Positions 1-12,984 of a DNA stretch of 64,000 nucleotides are shown one piece after another. The stretch is taken from assembly GCF_029227915.1 (NCBI RefSeq), contig NC_079876.1:4528001-4592000 (forward strand), given 5' to 3'. The position numbers were made by a program, and so were the translations under genes. Every line of letters begins with the position of its first letter. The stretch's first letter is position 1. The DNA comes from Hydractinia symbiolongicarpus. Taxonomy: Eukaryota > Cnidaria > Hydrozoa > Anthoathecata > Hydractiniidae. The notes beneath the pieces were generated by a model. That model did no database searches. It saw only the letters and a list, made by a program, of their open reading frames with translations, and was not told where the DNA came from.

Positions 1-374
1 GCGCGCGATAACGGATAGGATTGGTCCCACAGTAAAAAATGACTTATTTATCTAAATTTTTAAATGAAGCGCTACCACAGCTCCCAGTGTAATCGCTGAG
101 TTCCGGCAATCATGTCAAATTAAGAAGAATGTTATTTCTTGGAGTCCAATTGTCTCATTTACCACATTTATCAGGTCACAGTCCAAAGTTAGTTCAATTA
201 AGTCCCACAGTCAATCGTTTCACTGTTAAAAGCGATGCAACCTAGTAATATCAGAAAAATATCGCTAAATACATGTTGGTAACAATATGTGACCCAACTG
301 TTGTAACTCACACGGACTGTAACCGTTAGAAAGTCAATGAAATGTAGTTTTTGAAACTGTCGCTATTTCTTCAG

Positions 375-2007
375 CGCGCGATAACGGATAGGATTGGTCC
401 CACAGTAAAGAATGACTTATTTATCTAAATTTTTAAATGAAGCGCTACCACAGCTCCCAGTGTAATCGCTGAGTTCCGGCAATCATGTCAAATTAAGAAG
501 AATGTTTTTTCTTGGAATCCAATTGTCTCATTTATCACATTTATCAGGTCAAAGTCCAAAGTTAGTTCAAATAAGTCCCACAGTCAATCGTTTCATTGTT
601 AAAAGCGATGCAACCTAGTAATACCAGATAAATATCGCTAAATAAATGTTGGTACGAATATGTGACCCAATTGTTGTAACTCAAACGAACTGACACCGTT
701 ACAAAGACAATGAAGTGTAGTTTTTAAAACTTTCGCTATTTCTTCATCGAGCGATAACGGATACGATTGGTCCCACAGTAAAAGAATGATACGGTACGAA
801 TTTGTGACCCAACCGTTGTAACTCAAACGGACTGACACTGTTAGAAAGTCAATGAAATGTAGTTTTTGATACTGTCTCAATTTCTTCAGCGCAGGATAAC
901 GGCTAGGATTGGTCCCACAGTAAAAAATGACTTATTTATCTAAATTTTAAAAATGAAGCGCTACCACAGCGACCAGTGTAATCGATGAGTTCCGGCAATC
1001 ATGTCAAATTAAGAAGAATGTTATTTCTTGTAGTCCAATTGTCTCACTTATAACATTTATAAAGTCATAGTCCAAAATCAGTTCAATTAAGTCCCACAGT
1101 CAATCGTTTCACTGTTAAAAGCGATACAACCTAGTATTACCGGAAAGATATCACAAAATACATTTTGGTAAGAATATGTGACTCAACCGTTGTAACTCAA
1201 ACTGATTGATACTGTTAAAAATTCAATGAAATGTACTTTTTGAAGCTGTCTCTATTTCTTCAGCGCGCGATAACGGCTAGGATAGGTCCCACAGTAAAAA
1301 TGACTTAATTATCTAAATTTTTAAATTAAGTGCTACCAAAGCGCCCAGTGTAATCGCTAAGTTCCGCAATCACGTCAAATTAAGAAGAATGTTATTTCTT
1401 GGAGTCCAATTTTCTCATTTATCACATTTATCAGGTCACAGTCCAAAGTTAGTTCAATTAAGTCCCACAGTCAATCGTTTCACTGTTAAAAGCGATGCAA
1501 CCTAGTAATATCAGAAAAATATCGCTAAATACATGTTGGTACCAATATGTGACCCAACTGTTGTAACTCACACGGACTGTAACCGTTAGAACGTCAATGA
1601 AATGTACTTTTTGAAACTGTCGCTATTTCCTCAGAGCGGGATATCGGCTAGGATTGGTCCCACAGTAAGAAATGACTTAATTATCTAAATTTTTAAATGA
1701 AGTGCTACCACAGCGCCCAGTGTAATCGCTGAGATCCGGCAATCACGTCAAATTAAGAAGAATGTTATTTCTTGGAGTCCAATTTTCTCATTTATCACAT
1801 TTATCAGGTCACAGTCCAAAGTTAGTTCAATTAAGTCCCACAGTCAATCGTTTCACTGTTAAAAGCGATGCAACCTAGTAATATCAGAAAAATATCGTTA
1901 AATACATGTTGGTAACAATATGTGACCCAACTGTTGTAACTCACACGGACTGTAACCGTTAGAAAGTCAATGAAATGTAGTTTTTGAAACTGTCGCTATT
2001 TCTTCAG
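375..2007 (+). repeat. 1,633-bp higher-order repeat, copy 1
   Basis: Four full monomers plus one 144-bp shortened monomer (748-891). The word GATACGGTAC at 788 recurs at 2,421, exactly 1,633 bp on, and the sequence between matches almost base for base. Monomer starts lie near 375, 748, 892, 1,264 and 1,635. Confidence 0.85.
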
Positions 2008-3265
2008 CGCGCGATAACGGATAGGATTGGTCCCACAGTAAAGAATGACTTATTTATCTAAATTTTTAAATGAAGCGCTACCACAGCTCCCAGTGTAATC
2101 GCTGAGTTCCGGCAATCATGTCAAATTAAGAAGAATGTTTTTTCTTGGAATCCAATTGTCTCATTTATCACATTTATCAGGTCAAAGTCCAAAGTTAGTT
2201 CAAATAAGTCCCACAGTCAATCGTTTCATTGTTAAAAGCGATGCAACCTAGTAATACCAGATAAATATCGCTAAATAAATGTTGGTACGAATATGTGACC
2301 CAATTGTTGTAACTCAAACGAACTGACACCGTTACAAAGACAATGAAGTGTAGTTTTTAAAACTTTTGCTATTTCTTCATCGCGCGATAACGGATACGAT
2401 TGGTCCCACAGTAAAAGAATGATACGGTACGAATTTGTGACCCAACCGTTGTAACTCAAACGGACTGACACTGTTAGAAAGTCAATGAAATGTAGTTTTT
2501 GATACTGTCTCAATTTCTTCAGCGCAGGATAACGGCTAGGATTGGTCCCACAGTAAAAAATGACTTATTTATCTAAATTTTAAAAATGAAGCGCTACCAC
2601 AGCGACCAGTGTAATCGCTGAGTTCCGGCAATCATGTCAAATTAAGAAGAATGTTATTTCTTGTAGTCCAATTGTCTCACTTATAACATTTATAAAGTCA
2701 TAGTCCAAAATCAGTTCAATTAAGTCCCACAGTCAATCGTTTCACTGTTAAAAGCGATACAACCTAGTATTACCGGAAAGATATCACAAAATACATTTTG
2801 GTAAGAATATGTGACTCAACCGTTGTAACTCAAACTGATTGATACTGTTAAAAATTCAATGAAATGTACTTTTTGAAGCTGTCTCTATTTCTTCAGCGCG
2901 CGATAACGGCTAGGATAGGTCCCACAGTAAAAATGACTTAATTATCTAAATTTTTAAATTAAGTGCTACCAAAGCGCCCAGTGTAATCGCTAAGTTCCGC
3001 AATCACGTCAAATTAAGAAGAATGTTATTTCTTGGAGTCCAATTTTCTCATTTATCACATTTATCAGGTCACAGTCCAAAGTTAGTTCAATTAAGTCCCA
3101 CAGTCAATCGTTTCACTGTTAAAAGCGATGCAACCTAGTAATATCAGAAAAATATCGCTAAATACATGTTGGTACCAATATGTGACCCAACTGTTGTAAC
3201 TCACACGGACTGTAACCGTTAGAACGTCAATGAAATGCACTTTTTGAAACTGTCGCTATTTCTTC
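2008..3265 (+). repeat. Higher-order repeat copy 2, one monomer shorter
   Basis: Repeats the order of copy 1 (full, short, full, full) but lacks the last monomer, the one beginning GAGCGGGATATCGG at 1,635. Its length is therefore about 1,258 bp instead of 1,633. The loss of exactly one monomer fits unequal exchange. Confidence 0.8.
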
Positions 3266-4153
3266 AGCGCGCGATAACGGATAGGATTAGTCCCACAGTA
3301 AAGAATGACTTATTTATCTAAATTTTTAAATGAAGCGCTACCACAGCTCCCAGTGTAATCGCTGAGTTCCGGCAATCATGTCAAATTAAGAAGAATGTTT
3401 TTTCTTGGAATCCAATTGTCTCATTTATCACATTTATCAGGTCAAAGTCCAAAGTTAGTTAAAATATGTCCCACAGTCAATCGTTTCATTGTTAAAAGTG
3501 ATGCAACCTAGTAATATCAGATAAATATCGCTAAATAAATGTTGGTACGAATATGTGACCCAACTGTTGTAACTCAAACGAACTGACACCGTTACAAAGT
3601 CAATGAAGTGTAGTTTTTGAAACTTTCGCTATTTCTTCATCGCGCGATAACGGATACGATTGGTCCCACAGTAAAAGAATGATACGGTACGAATTTGTGA
3701 CTCAACCGTTGTAACTCAAACGGACTGATACTGTTAAAAAGTCAATGAAATGTATTTTTTGAAGCTGTCTCTATTTCTTCAGCGCGCGATAACGGCTAGG
3801 ATAGGTCCCACAGTAAAAATGACTTAATTATCTAAATTTTTAAATTAAGTGCTACCAAAGCGCCCAGTGTAATCGCTGAGTTCCGGCAATCACGTCAAAT
3901 TAAGTAGAATGTTATTTCTTGGAGTCCAATTTTCTCATTTATCACATTTATCTGGTCACAGTCCAAAGTTAGTTCAATTAAGTCCCACAGTCAATCGTTT
4001 CACTGTTAAAAGCGATGCAACCTAGTAATATCAGAAAAATATCGCTAAATACATGTTGGTACCAATATGTGACCCAACTGTTGTAACTCACACGGACTGT
4101 AACCGTTAGAACGTCAATGAAATGTAGTTTTTGAAACTGTCGCTATTTCTTCA
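3266..4153 (+). repeat. Higher-order repeat copy 3, partial and rearranged
   Basis: Starts like copies 1 and 2 (full monomer, then the shortened one with GATACGGTAC at 3,681). The short monomer then joins directly to the GGCTAGGATAGG monomer, skipping the monomer that begins GCAGGATAACGG. Monomers after 4,153 follow another pattern. Confidence 0.7.
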
Positions 4154-4330
4154 GTGCGCGATAACGGATAGGATTGGTCCCACAGTAAAAAATGACTTAT
4201 TTATCTAAATTTTTAAATGAAGCGCTACCACAGCTCCCAGTGTAATCGCTGAGTTCCGGCAATCATGTCAAATTAAGAAGAATGTTATTTCTTGGAGTCC
4301 AATTGTCTCATTTACCACATTTATCAGGTC

Positions 4331-7115
4331 ACAGTCCAAAGTTAATTCAAAAAAGTCCCACATTCAATCGTTTCACTATTAAAAGCGATGCAACCTAGTA
4401 ATAACAGATAAATGTCGCTAAATACATGTTGGTACGAATATGTGACCCAACCGTTGTAACTCAAGCGGACTGACATCGATAGAAAGTCAATGAAATATAG
4501 TATTTGAAACTGTCTCTATTTCTTCAGCACGTGCTAACGGCTAGGATTGGTCCCACAGTTAAAAAGTGATTTTTTTATCTACATTTTTAAATGAAGCGCT
4601 ACCACAGCTCCCAGTGTAATCGCTGAGTTCCGGCAATCATGTCAAATTAAGAAGAATGTTTTTTCTTGGAATCCAATTGTCTGATTTATTACATTTATCA
4701 GGTCAAAGTCCAAAGTTAGTTCAAATAAGTCCCACAGTCAATCGTTTCATTGTTAAAAGGGATGCAACCTAGTAATATCAGATAAATATCGCTAAATAAA
4801 TGTTGGTACGAATATGTGACCCAACTGTTGTAACTCAAACGAACTGACACCGTTACAAAGTCAATGAAGTGTAGTTTTTGAAACTTTCGCTATTTCTTCA
4901 TATCGCGATAACAGATACGATTGGTCCCGCAGTAAAGAAGGATACGGTACGAATTTGTGACCCAACCGTTGTAACTCAAACGGACTGACACTGTTAGAAA
5001 GTCAATGAAATGTAGTTTTTGATACTGTCTCAATTTCTTCAGCGCAGGACAACGGCTAGGGTTGGTCCCACAGTAAAAAATGACTTACTTATCTAAATTT
5101 TAAAAATGAAGCGCTACCACAGAGACCAGTGTAATCGCTGAGTTCCGGCACTCATGTCAAATTAAGAAGAATGTTATTTCTTGTAGTCCAATTGTCTCAC
5201 TTATAACATTTCTAAAGTCACAGTCCAAAATCAGTTCAATTAAGTCCCACAGTCAATCGTTTCACTGTTAAATGCGATGCAACCTAGTAATATCAGAAAA
5301 ATATCGCCAAATACATGTTGGTAAAAATATGTGACCAAACCGTTGTAACTCACACGCACTGTAACCGTTAGAAAGTCAATGAAATGTAGTTTTTGAAACT
5401 GTCGCTATTTCTTCAGCGCGCGATAACAGATAGGATTGGTCTTACAGCAAGAAATGAAATATTTATCTAAATTTTTAAATGAAGCGCTACCACAGCGCCC
5501 AGTGTAATCGCTGAGTTCCGGCAATCATGTCAAATTAAGAAGAATATTATTTCTTGGAGTCCAATTGTCTCATTTACCACATTTATCAGATCACAGTCCA
5601 AAGTTAATTTAAAAAAGTCCCACATTCAATCGTTTCACTATTAAAAGCAATGCAACCTAGTAATAACAGATAAATATCCCTAAATACATGTTGGTACGAA
5701 TATGTGACCCAACCGTTGTAACTCAAGCGGACTAACATCGATAGAAAGTCAATGAAATATAGTATTTGAAACTGTCTCTATTTCTTCAGCACGTGCTAAC
5801 GGCTAGGATTGGTCCCACAGTTAAAAAGTGATTTTTTTATCTACATTTTTAAATGAAGCGCTACCACAGCTCCCAGTGTAATCGCTGAGTTCCGGCAATC
5901 ATGTCAAATTAAGAAGAATGTTTTTTCTTGGAATCCAATTGTCTGATTTATTACATTTATCAGGTCAAAGTCCAAAGTTAGTTCAAATAAGTCCCACAGT
6001 CAATCGTTTCATTGTTAAAAGGGATGCAACCTAGTAATATCAGATAAATATCGCTAAATAAATGTTGGTACGAATATGTGACCCAACTGTTGTAACTCAA
6101 ACGAACTGACACCGTTACAAAGTCAATGAAGTGTAGTTTTTGAAACTTTCGCTATTTCTTCATATCGCGATAACAGATACGATTGGTCCCGCAGTAAAGA
6201 AGGATACGGTACGAATTTGTGACCCAACCGTTGTAACTCAAACGGACTGACACTGTTAGAAAGTCAATGAAATGTAGTTTTTGATACTGTCTCAATTTCT
6301 TCAGCGCAGGATAACGGCTAGGGTTGGTCCCACAGTAAAAAATGACTTACTTATCTAAATTTTAAAAATGAAGCGCTACCACAGAGACCAGTGTAATCGC
6401 TGAGTTCCGGCACTCATGTCAAATTAAGAAGAATGTTATTTCTTGTAGTCCAATTGTCTCACTTATAACATTTCTAAAGTCACAGTCCAAAATCAGTTCA
6501 ATTAAGTCCCACAGTCAATCGTTTCACTGTTAAATGCGATGCAACCTAGTAATATCAGAAAAATATCGCCAAATACATGTTGGTAAAAATATGTGACCAA
6601 ACCGTTGTAACTCACACGCACTGTAACCGTTAGAAAGTCAATGAAATGTAGTTTTTGAAACTGTCGCTATTTCTTCAGCGCGCGATAACAGATAGGATTG
6701 GTCTTACAGCAAGAAATGAAATATTTATCTAAATTTTTAAATGAAGCGCTACCACAGCGCCCAGTGTAATCGCTGAGTTCCGGCAATCATGTCAAATTAA
6801 GAAGAATATTATTTCTTGGAGTCCAATTGTCTCATTTACCACATTTATCAGATCACAGTCCAAAGTTAATTTAAAAAAGTCCCACATTCAATCGTTTCAC
6901 TATTAAAAGCAATGCAACCTAGTAATAACAGATAAATATCCCTAAATACATGTTGGTACGAATATGTGACCCAACCGTTGTAACTCAAGCGGACTAACAT
7001 CGATAGAAAGTCAATGAAATATAGTATGTGAAACTGTCTCTATTTCGTCAGCACGCGCTAACGGCTAGGATTGGTCCCACAGTTAAAAAGTGACTTTTTT
7101 ATCTACATTTTTAAA
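4331..7115 (+). repeat. 1,262-bp higher-order repeat, two copies plus a partial third
   Basis: GTTAATT at 4,341, 5,603 and 6,865, and GATACGGTAC at 4,941 and 6,203, each recur at 1,262 bp. One unit is three full monomers plus one ~144-bp short monomer. Between about 4,500 and 7,000 the two copies look nearly identical, sharing rare variants such as TCCCGCAGTAAAGAAGG. Confidence 0.85.
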
Positions 7116-8177
7116 TGAAGCGCTACCACAGCGCCCGGTGTAATCGCCGAGTTACGGCAATCATGTCAAATTAAGAAGAACGTTATTTCTTGGAGTCCAA
7201 TTGTCTCACTTTCACATTTATAAGGTCACAGCCCAAAATAAGTTCAATTAAGTCCCACAGTCAATTGTTTCACTGTTAAAAGCGATACAACCTAGTATTA
7301 CCGGAAAGATATCACAAAATACATTTTGGTAAGAATATGTGACTCAACCGTTGTAACTCAAACTGATTGATACTGTTAAAAAGTCAATGAAATGTAGTTC
7401 TTGAAGCTGTCAATATTTCTTCAGCGCGTCCTAACGGCTACGATTGGTCCTACAGTAAAAAAAATGACTTATTTATCTAAATTTTTAAATAAAGCGCTAC
7501 CACAGCTCCCAGTGTAATCGCTGAGTTTCAACAATCACGTCAAATTAAGAAGAATGTTTTTTCTTGGAATCCAATTGTCTCATTTATCACATTTATTAGG
7601 ACACAGTCCAAAGTTAGTTCAATCAAGTACCACATTCAATCGTTTCACTGTTAAAAGCGATGCAACATAGTAATAACAGATAAATATCGATAAATACATG
7701 TTGGTACGAATATGTGACCCAACCGTTGTAACTCAAACGGACTGACATCGATAGAAAGTCCGTGAAAAGTATTATTTGAAACTGTCTCTATTTCTTCAGC
7801 GCGCGCTGACGGCTAGGATTCGTAACACGGCTAAAACGTGATTTTTTTATCTTAATTTTCAAATGAAGCGCTACCACAGGGACCAGTGTAATCGCTGAGT
7901 TGCGGCAATCATGTCAAATTAGGAAGAATGTTATTTCTTGGAGTCCAATTGTCTTACTTTTTCATTTATAAGGTCACAGCCCAAAATCAGTTCAATTAAG
8001 TCCCACAGTCAATCGTTTCACTGTTGAAAGCGATACAACCTAGTAATACCGGAAGGATATCACGAAATACATGTTGGTACGAATATGTGACTCAACCGTT
8101 GTAACACAAATGGATTGATACTGTTACAAATTCAATGAAATGTAGTTTTTGAAACTGTCTCTATTTCTTCGGCGCGG
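7116..8177 (+). repeat. Diverged satellite monomers
   Basis: About three monomers. They share the GCGCGTCCTAACGGCTACG and GTAATACCGGAAGGATATC variants with the trimer at 9,800-12,045 (offset about 3,945 bp) but with many more differences. This looks like an older relative of that trimer. No gene seen. Confidence 0.7.
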
Positions 8178-9044
8178 GATAACGGCTAGGATTGGTCCCA
8201 CAGTAAAAAATGACTTATTAATCTAAATTTTTAAATGAAGCGCTACCACAGCGCCCAGTGTAATCGCTGAGTTCCAGCAATCACGTCAAATTAAGAGGAA
8301 TGTTATTTCTTTGAGTCCAATTGTCTCACTTAAAACATTTATAAGGTCACAGCCCAAAATCAGTTCCAATTAAGTCCCACATTCAATCGTTTCACTGTTA
8401 AAAGCGGTGCAACCTAGTATTAACAGATAAATATCGCTAAATACATGTTGGCAAGAATATGTGACTCAACCGTTTTAGCTCAAAGGTATTGATACTGTTA
8501 GAAAGTCAATGAAATGTACTTTTTGAAACTGTCTCTATTTCTTCAGCGCAGTCTAACGGCTTGGATTGGTCTTACAGTAAGAAATGACATATTTATCTAA
8601 ATTTTTAAATGAAACGCTACCACAGCGCCCAGTGTAACCGCTGAGTTCCGGCAATCATGTGAAATTAAAAAGAATGTTATTTCTTGGAGTCCAATTGACT
8701 CACTTATAACATTTATAAGGTCACTGCCCAAAATCAGTTTCAATTAAGTCCCACAGTCAATCGTTTCACTGTTAAAAGCGATACAACCTAGTATTACCGG
8801 AAAGATATCACGAAATACATTTTGGTAAGAATATGTGACTCAACCGTTGGAACTCAAACGGATTGATACTGTTAGAAAGTCAATGAAATGTACTTTTTGA
8901 AACTGTCTCTATTTCTTCAGAGCGGGATAAGGGCTAGGATTGGTCTTACAGTAAGAAATGACATATTTATCTAAATTTTTAAATGAAGCGCTACCACAGC
9001 GCCCAGTGTAATCGCTTAGTTCCGGCAATCATGTCAAATTAAAA

Positions 9045-9060
9045 AGACTCAACCGTTGTA
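9045..9060 (+). repeat. Fused partial monomer junction
   Basis: GTCAAATTAAAAAG runs straight into ACTCAACCGTTG, skipping roughly 180 bp of the monomer. The same junction is found at 18,217-18,232, so it predates the long duplication. Confidence 0.8.
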
Positions 9061-9799
9061 ACACAAATGGATTGATACTGTTACAAATTCAATGAAATGT
9101 AGTTTTTGAAACTGTCTCTATTTCTTCGGCGCGGGATAACGGCTAGGATTGGTCCCACAGTAAAAAATGACTTATTAATCTAAATTTTTAAATGAAGCGC
9201 TACCACAGCGTCCAGTGTAATCGCTGAGTTCCTGCAATCACGTCAAATTAGGAGGAATGTTATTTCTTGGAGTCCAATTGTCTCATTTATCAAATTTATC
9301 AGGTCACAGTCCAAGGTTAGTTCTATTAAGTCCCACATTCAATCGTTTCACTGTTAAAAGCGGTGCAACCTAGTATTAACAGATAAATATCGCTAAATAC
9401 ATGTTGGTAAGAATATGTGACTCAACCGTTTTAGCTCAAAGGGATTGATACTGTTAGAAAGTCAATGAAATGTACTTTTTGGAACTGTCTCTATTTCTTC
9501 AGCGCGGTCTAACGGCTTGGATTGGTCTTACAGTAAGAAATGACATATTTATCTAAATTTTTAAATGAAACGCTACCACAGCGCCCAGTATAACAGCTGA
9601 GTTCCGGCAATCATGTCAAATTAAAAAGAATGTTATTTCTTGGAGTTCAATTGACTCACTTATAACATTTATAAGGTCACTGCCCAAAATCAGTTCCAAT
9701 TAAGTCCCACAGTCAATCGTTTCACTGTTAAAAGCGATACAACCTAGTATTACCGGAAAGATATCACGAAATACATTTTGGTAAGAATATGTGACTCAA

Positions 9800-12045
9800 C
9801 CGTTGTAACTCAAACGGATTGATACTGTTAGAAAGTCAATAAAATGTACTTTTTGAAACTGTCTCTATTTCTTCAGAGCGGGATAAGGGCTAGGATTGGT
9901 CTTACAGTAAGAAATGACATATTTATCTAAATTTTTAAATGAAGCGCTACCACAGCGCCCAGTGTAATCGCTTAGTTCCGGCAATCATGTCAAATTAAAA
10001 TGAATGTTATTTCTTTGAGTCCAATTGTCTCACTTAAAACATTTATAAGGTCACAGCCCAAAATCAGTTCCAATTAAGTCCCACAGTCAATCGTTTCACT
10101 GTTAAAAGCGATACAACCTAGTATTACCGGAAAGATATCACAAAATACATTTTGGTAAGAATATGTGACTCAACCGTTGTAACTCAAACTGATTGATACT
10201 GTTAAAAAGTCAATGAAATGTAGTTCTTGAAGCTGTCAATAATTCTTCAGCGCGTCCTAACGGCTACGATTGGTCCCACAGTACAAAATGACTTATTTAT
10301 CTAAATTTTTAAATAAAGCGCTACCACAGCTCCCAGTGTAATCGCTGAGTTTCGGCAATCACGTCAAATTAAGAAGAATGTTTTTTCTTGGAATCCAATT
10401 GTCTCATTTATCACATTTATTAGGTCACAGTCCAAAGTTAGTTCAATTAAGTACCACATTCAATCGTTTCACTGTTAAAAGCGATGCAACATAGTAATAA
10501 CAGATAAATATCGCTAAATACATGTTGGTACGAATATGTGACCCAACCGTTGTAACTCAAACGGACTGACATAGATAGAAAGTCCGTGAAAAGTAGTATT
10601 TGAAACTGTCTCTATTTCTTCAGCGCGCGCTAACGGCTAGGATTCGTCACACGGCTAAAACGTGATTTTTTTATCTTAATTTTCAAATGAAGCGCTACCA
10701 CAGGGACCAGTGTAATCGCTGAGTTGCGGAAATCATGTCAAATTAGGAAGAATGTTATTTCTTGGAGTCCAATTGTCTTACTTTTTCATTTATAAGGTCA
10801 CAGCCCAAAATCAGTTCAATTAAGTCCCACAGTCAATCGTTTCACTGTTGAAAGCGATACAACCTAGTAATACCGGAAGGATATCACGAAATACATGTTG
10901 GTACGAATATGTGACTCAACCGTTGTAACTCAAACGGATTGATACTGTTAGAAAGTCAATGAAATGTACTTTTTGAAACTGTCTCTATTTCTTTAGAGCG
11001 GGATAAGGGCTAGGATTGGTCTTACAGTAAGAAATGACATATTTATCTAAATTTTTAAATGAAGCGCTACCACAGCGCCCAGTGTAATCGCTTAGTTCCG
11101 GCAATCATGTCAAATTAAAATGAATGTTATTTCTTTGAGTCCAATTGTCTCACTTAGAAGATTTATAAGGTCAAAGCCCAAAATCAGTTCCAATTAAGTC
11201 CCACAGTCAATCGTTTCACTGTTAAAAGCGATACAACCTAGTATTACCGGAAAGATATCACAAAATACATTTTGGTAAGAATATGTGACTCAACCGTTGT
11301 AACTCAAACTGATTGATACTGTTAAAAAGTCAATGAAATGTAGTTCTTGAAGCTGTCAATAATTCTTCAGCGCGTCCTAACGGCTACGATTGGTCCCACA
11401 GTACAAAATGACTTATTTATCTAAATTTTTAAATAAAGCGCTACCACAGCTCCCAGTGTAATCGCTGAGTTTCGGCAATCACGTCAAATTAAGAAGAATG
11501 TTTTTTCTTGGAATCCAATTGTCTCATTTATCACATTTATTAGGTCACAGTCCAAAGTTAGTTCAATTAAGTACCACATTCAATCGTTTCACTGTTAAAA
11601 GCGATGCAACATAGTAATAACAGATAAATATCGCTAAATACATGTTGGTACGAATATGTGACCCAACCGTTGTAACTCAAACGGACTGACATAGATAGAA
11701 AGTCCGTGAAAAGTAGTATTTGAAACTGTCTCTATTTCTTCAGCGCGCGCTAACGGCTAGGATACGTCACACGGCTAAAACGTGATTTTTTTATCTTAAT
11801 TTTCAAATGAAGCGCTACCACAGGGACCAGTGTAATCGCTGAGTTGCGGCAATCATGTCAAATTAGGAAGAATGTTATTTCTTGGAGTCCAATTGTCTTA
11901 CTTTTTCATTTATAAGGTCACAGCCCAAAATCAGTTCAATTAAGTCCCACAGTCAATCGTTTCACTGTTGAAAGCGATACAACCTAGTAATACCGGAAGG
12001 ATATCACGAAATACATGTTGGTACGAATATGTGACTCAACCGTTG
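9800..12045 (+). repeat. 1,120-bp trimer HOR, two tandem copies
   Basis: TAGTTCTTGA at 10,221 and 11,341, and GGATAAGGGC at 9,881 and 11,001, recur at 1,120 bp (three monomers). The copies are near-identical. The pair recurs at about 18,972-21,217 within the second long duplication. Confidence 0.85.
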
Positions 12046-12984
12046 TAACACAAATGGATTGATACTGTTACAAATTCAATGAAATGTAGTTTTTGAAACT
12101 GTCTCTATTTCTTCGGCGCGGGATAACGGCTAGGATTGGTCCCACAGTAAAAAATGACTTACTAATCTAAATTTATAAATGAAGCGCTACCACAGCGCCC
12201 AGTGTAATCGCTGAGTTCCTGCAATCACGTCAAATTAAGAGGAATGTTATTTTTTGGAGTCCAATTGTCTCATTTATCAAATTTATCAGGTCAAAGTCCA
12301 AAGTTAGTTCAATTAAGTCCCACAGTCAATCGTTTCATTGTTAAAAGCTATGCAACCTAGTAATATCAGAAAAATATCGCTAAATATATGTTAGTACGAA
12401 TATGTGACCGAACCGTTGTAGCTCAAACGGACTGACACGGTTAGAAAGTCAATAAAATGTAGTTTTTGAAACTTTCGCGATTTCTTCAGCGCGCGATAAC
12501 GGCTAGGATTGGTCACACGGTAAAGAATGATTTATTTATCTAAATTTTTAAATGAAGCCCTCCCACAGCGTCCAGTGTAATCGCTCAATTCCGGCTATCA
12601 TGTCAAATTAAGATGAATGTTATTTCTTGGAGTTCAATTGTCTCATTTATCACATTTATCAGGCCACAGTCCAAATTTAGTTCTATTAAGTCCCACATTC
12701 AATCGTTTCACTGTTAAAAGCGGTGCAACCTAGTATTAACAGATAAATATCGCTAAATACATGTTGGTACGAATATGTTAACCAACCGTTGTAACTCAAA
12801 TGGACTGACATCGATAGAAAGTCAGTGAAATGTAGTATTTGAAACTGTCGCTATTTCTTCAGCGCGCGATAACGAATAGGATTGGTCCCACAGTAAAGAA
12901 TGACTTATTTATCTAAATTTTTAAATGAAGTGCTACCCCAGCGCCCAGTGTAATCGCTGAGTTCCAGCAATCACGTCAAATTAA

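Noticed and set aside
638-880. Minus-strand 80-codon frame, repeated almost unchanged at 2,271-2,513
   Set aside because: It lies wholly within satellite sequence and recurs only because the 1,633-bp HOR recurs. No protein-like composition or motif, and it crosses the shortened-monomer junction.
8165-8190. CENP-B-box-like sequence (TTCGGCGCGGGATAACGG)
   Set aside because: The spacing and essential bases of the CENP-B box are not met, and the variant occurs in few monomers.
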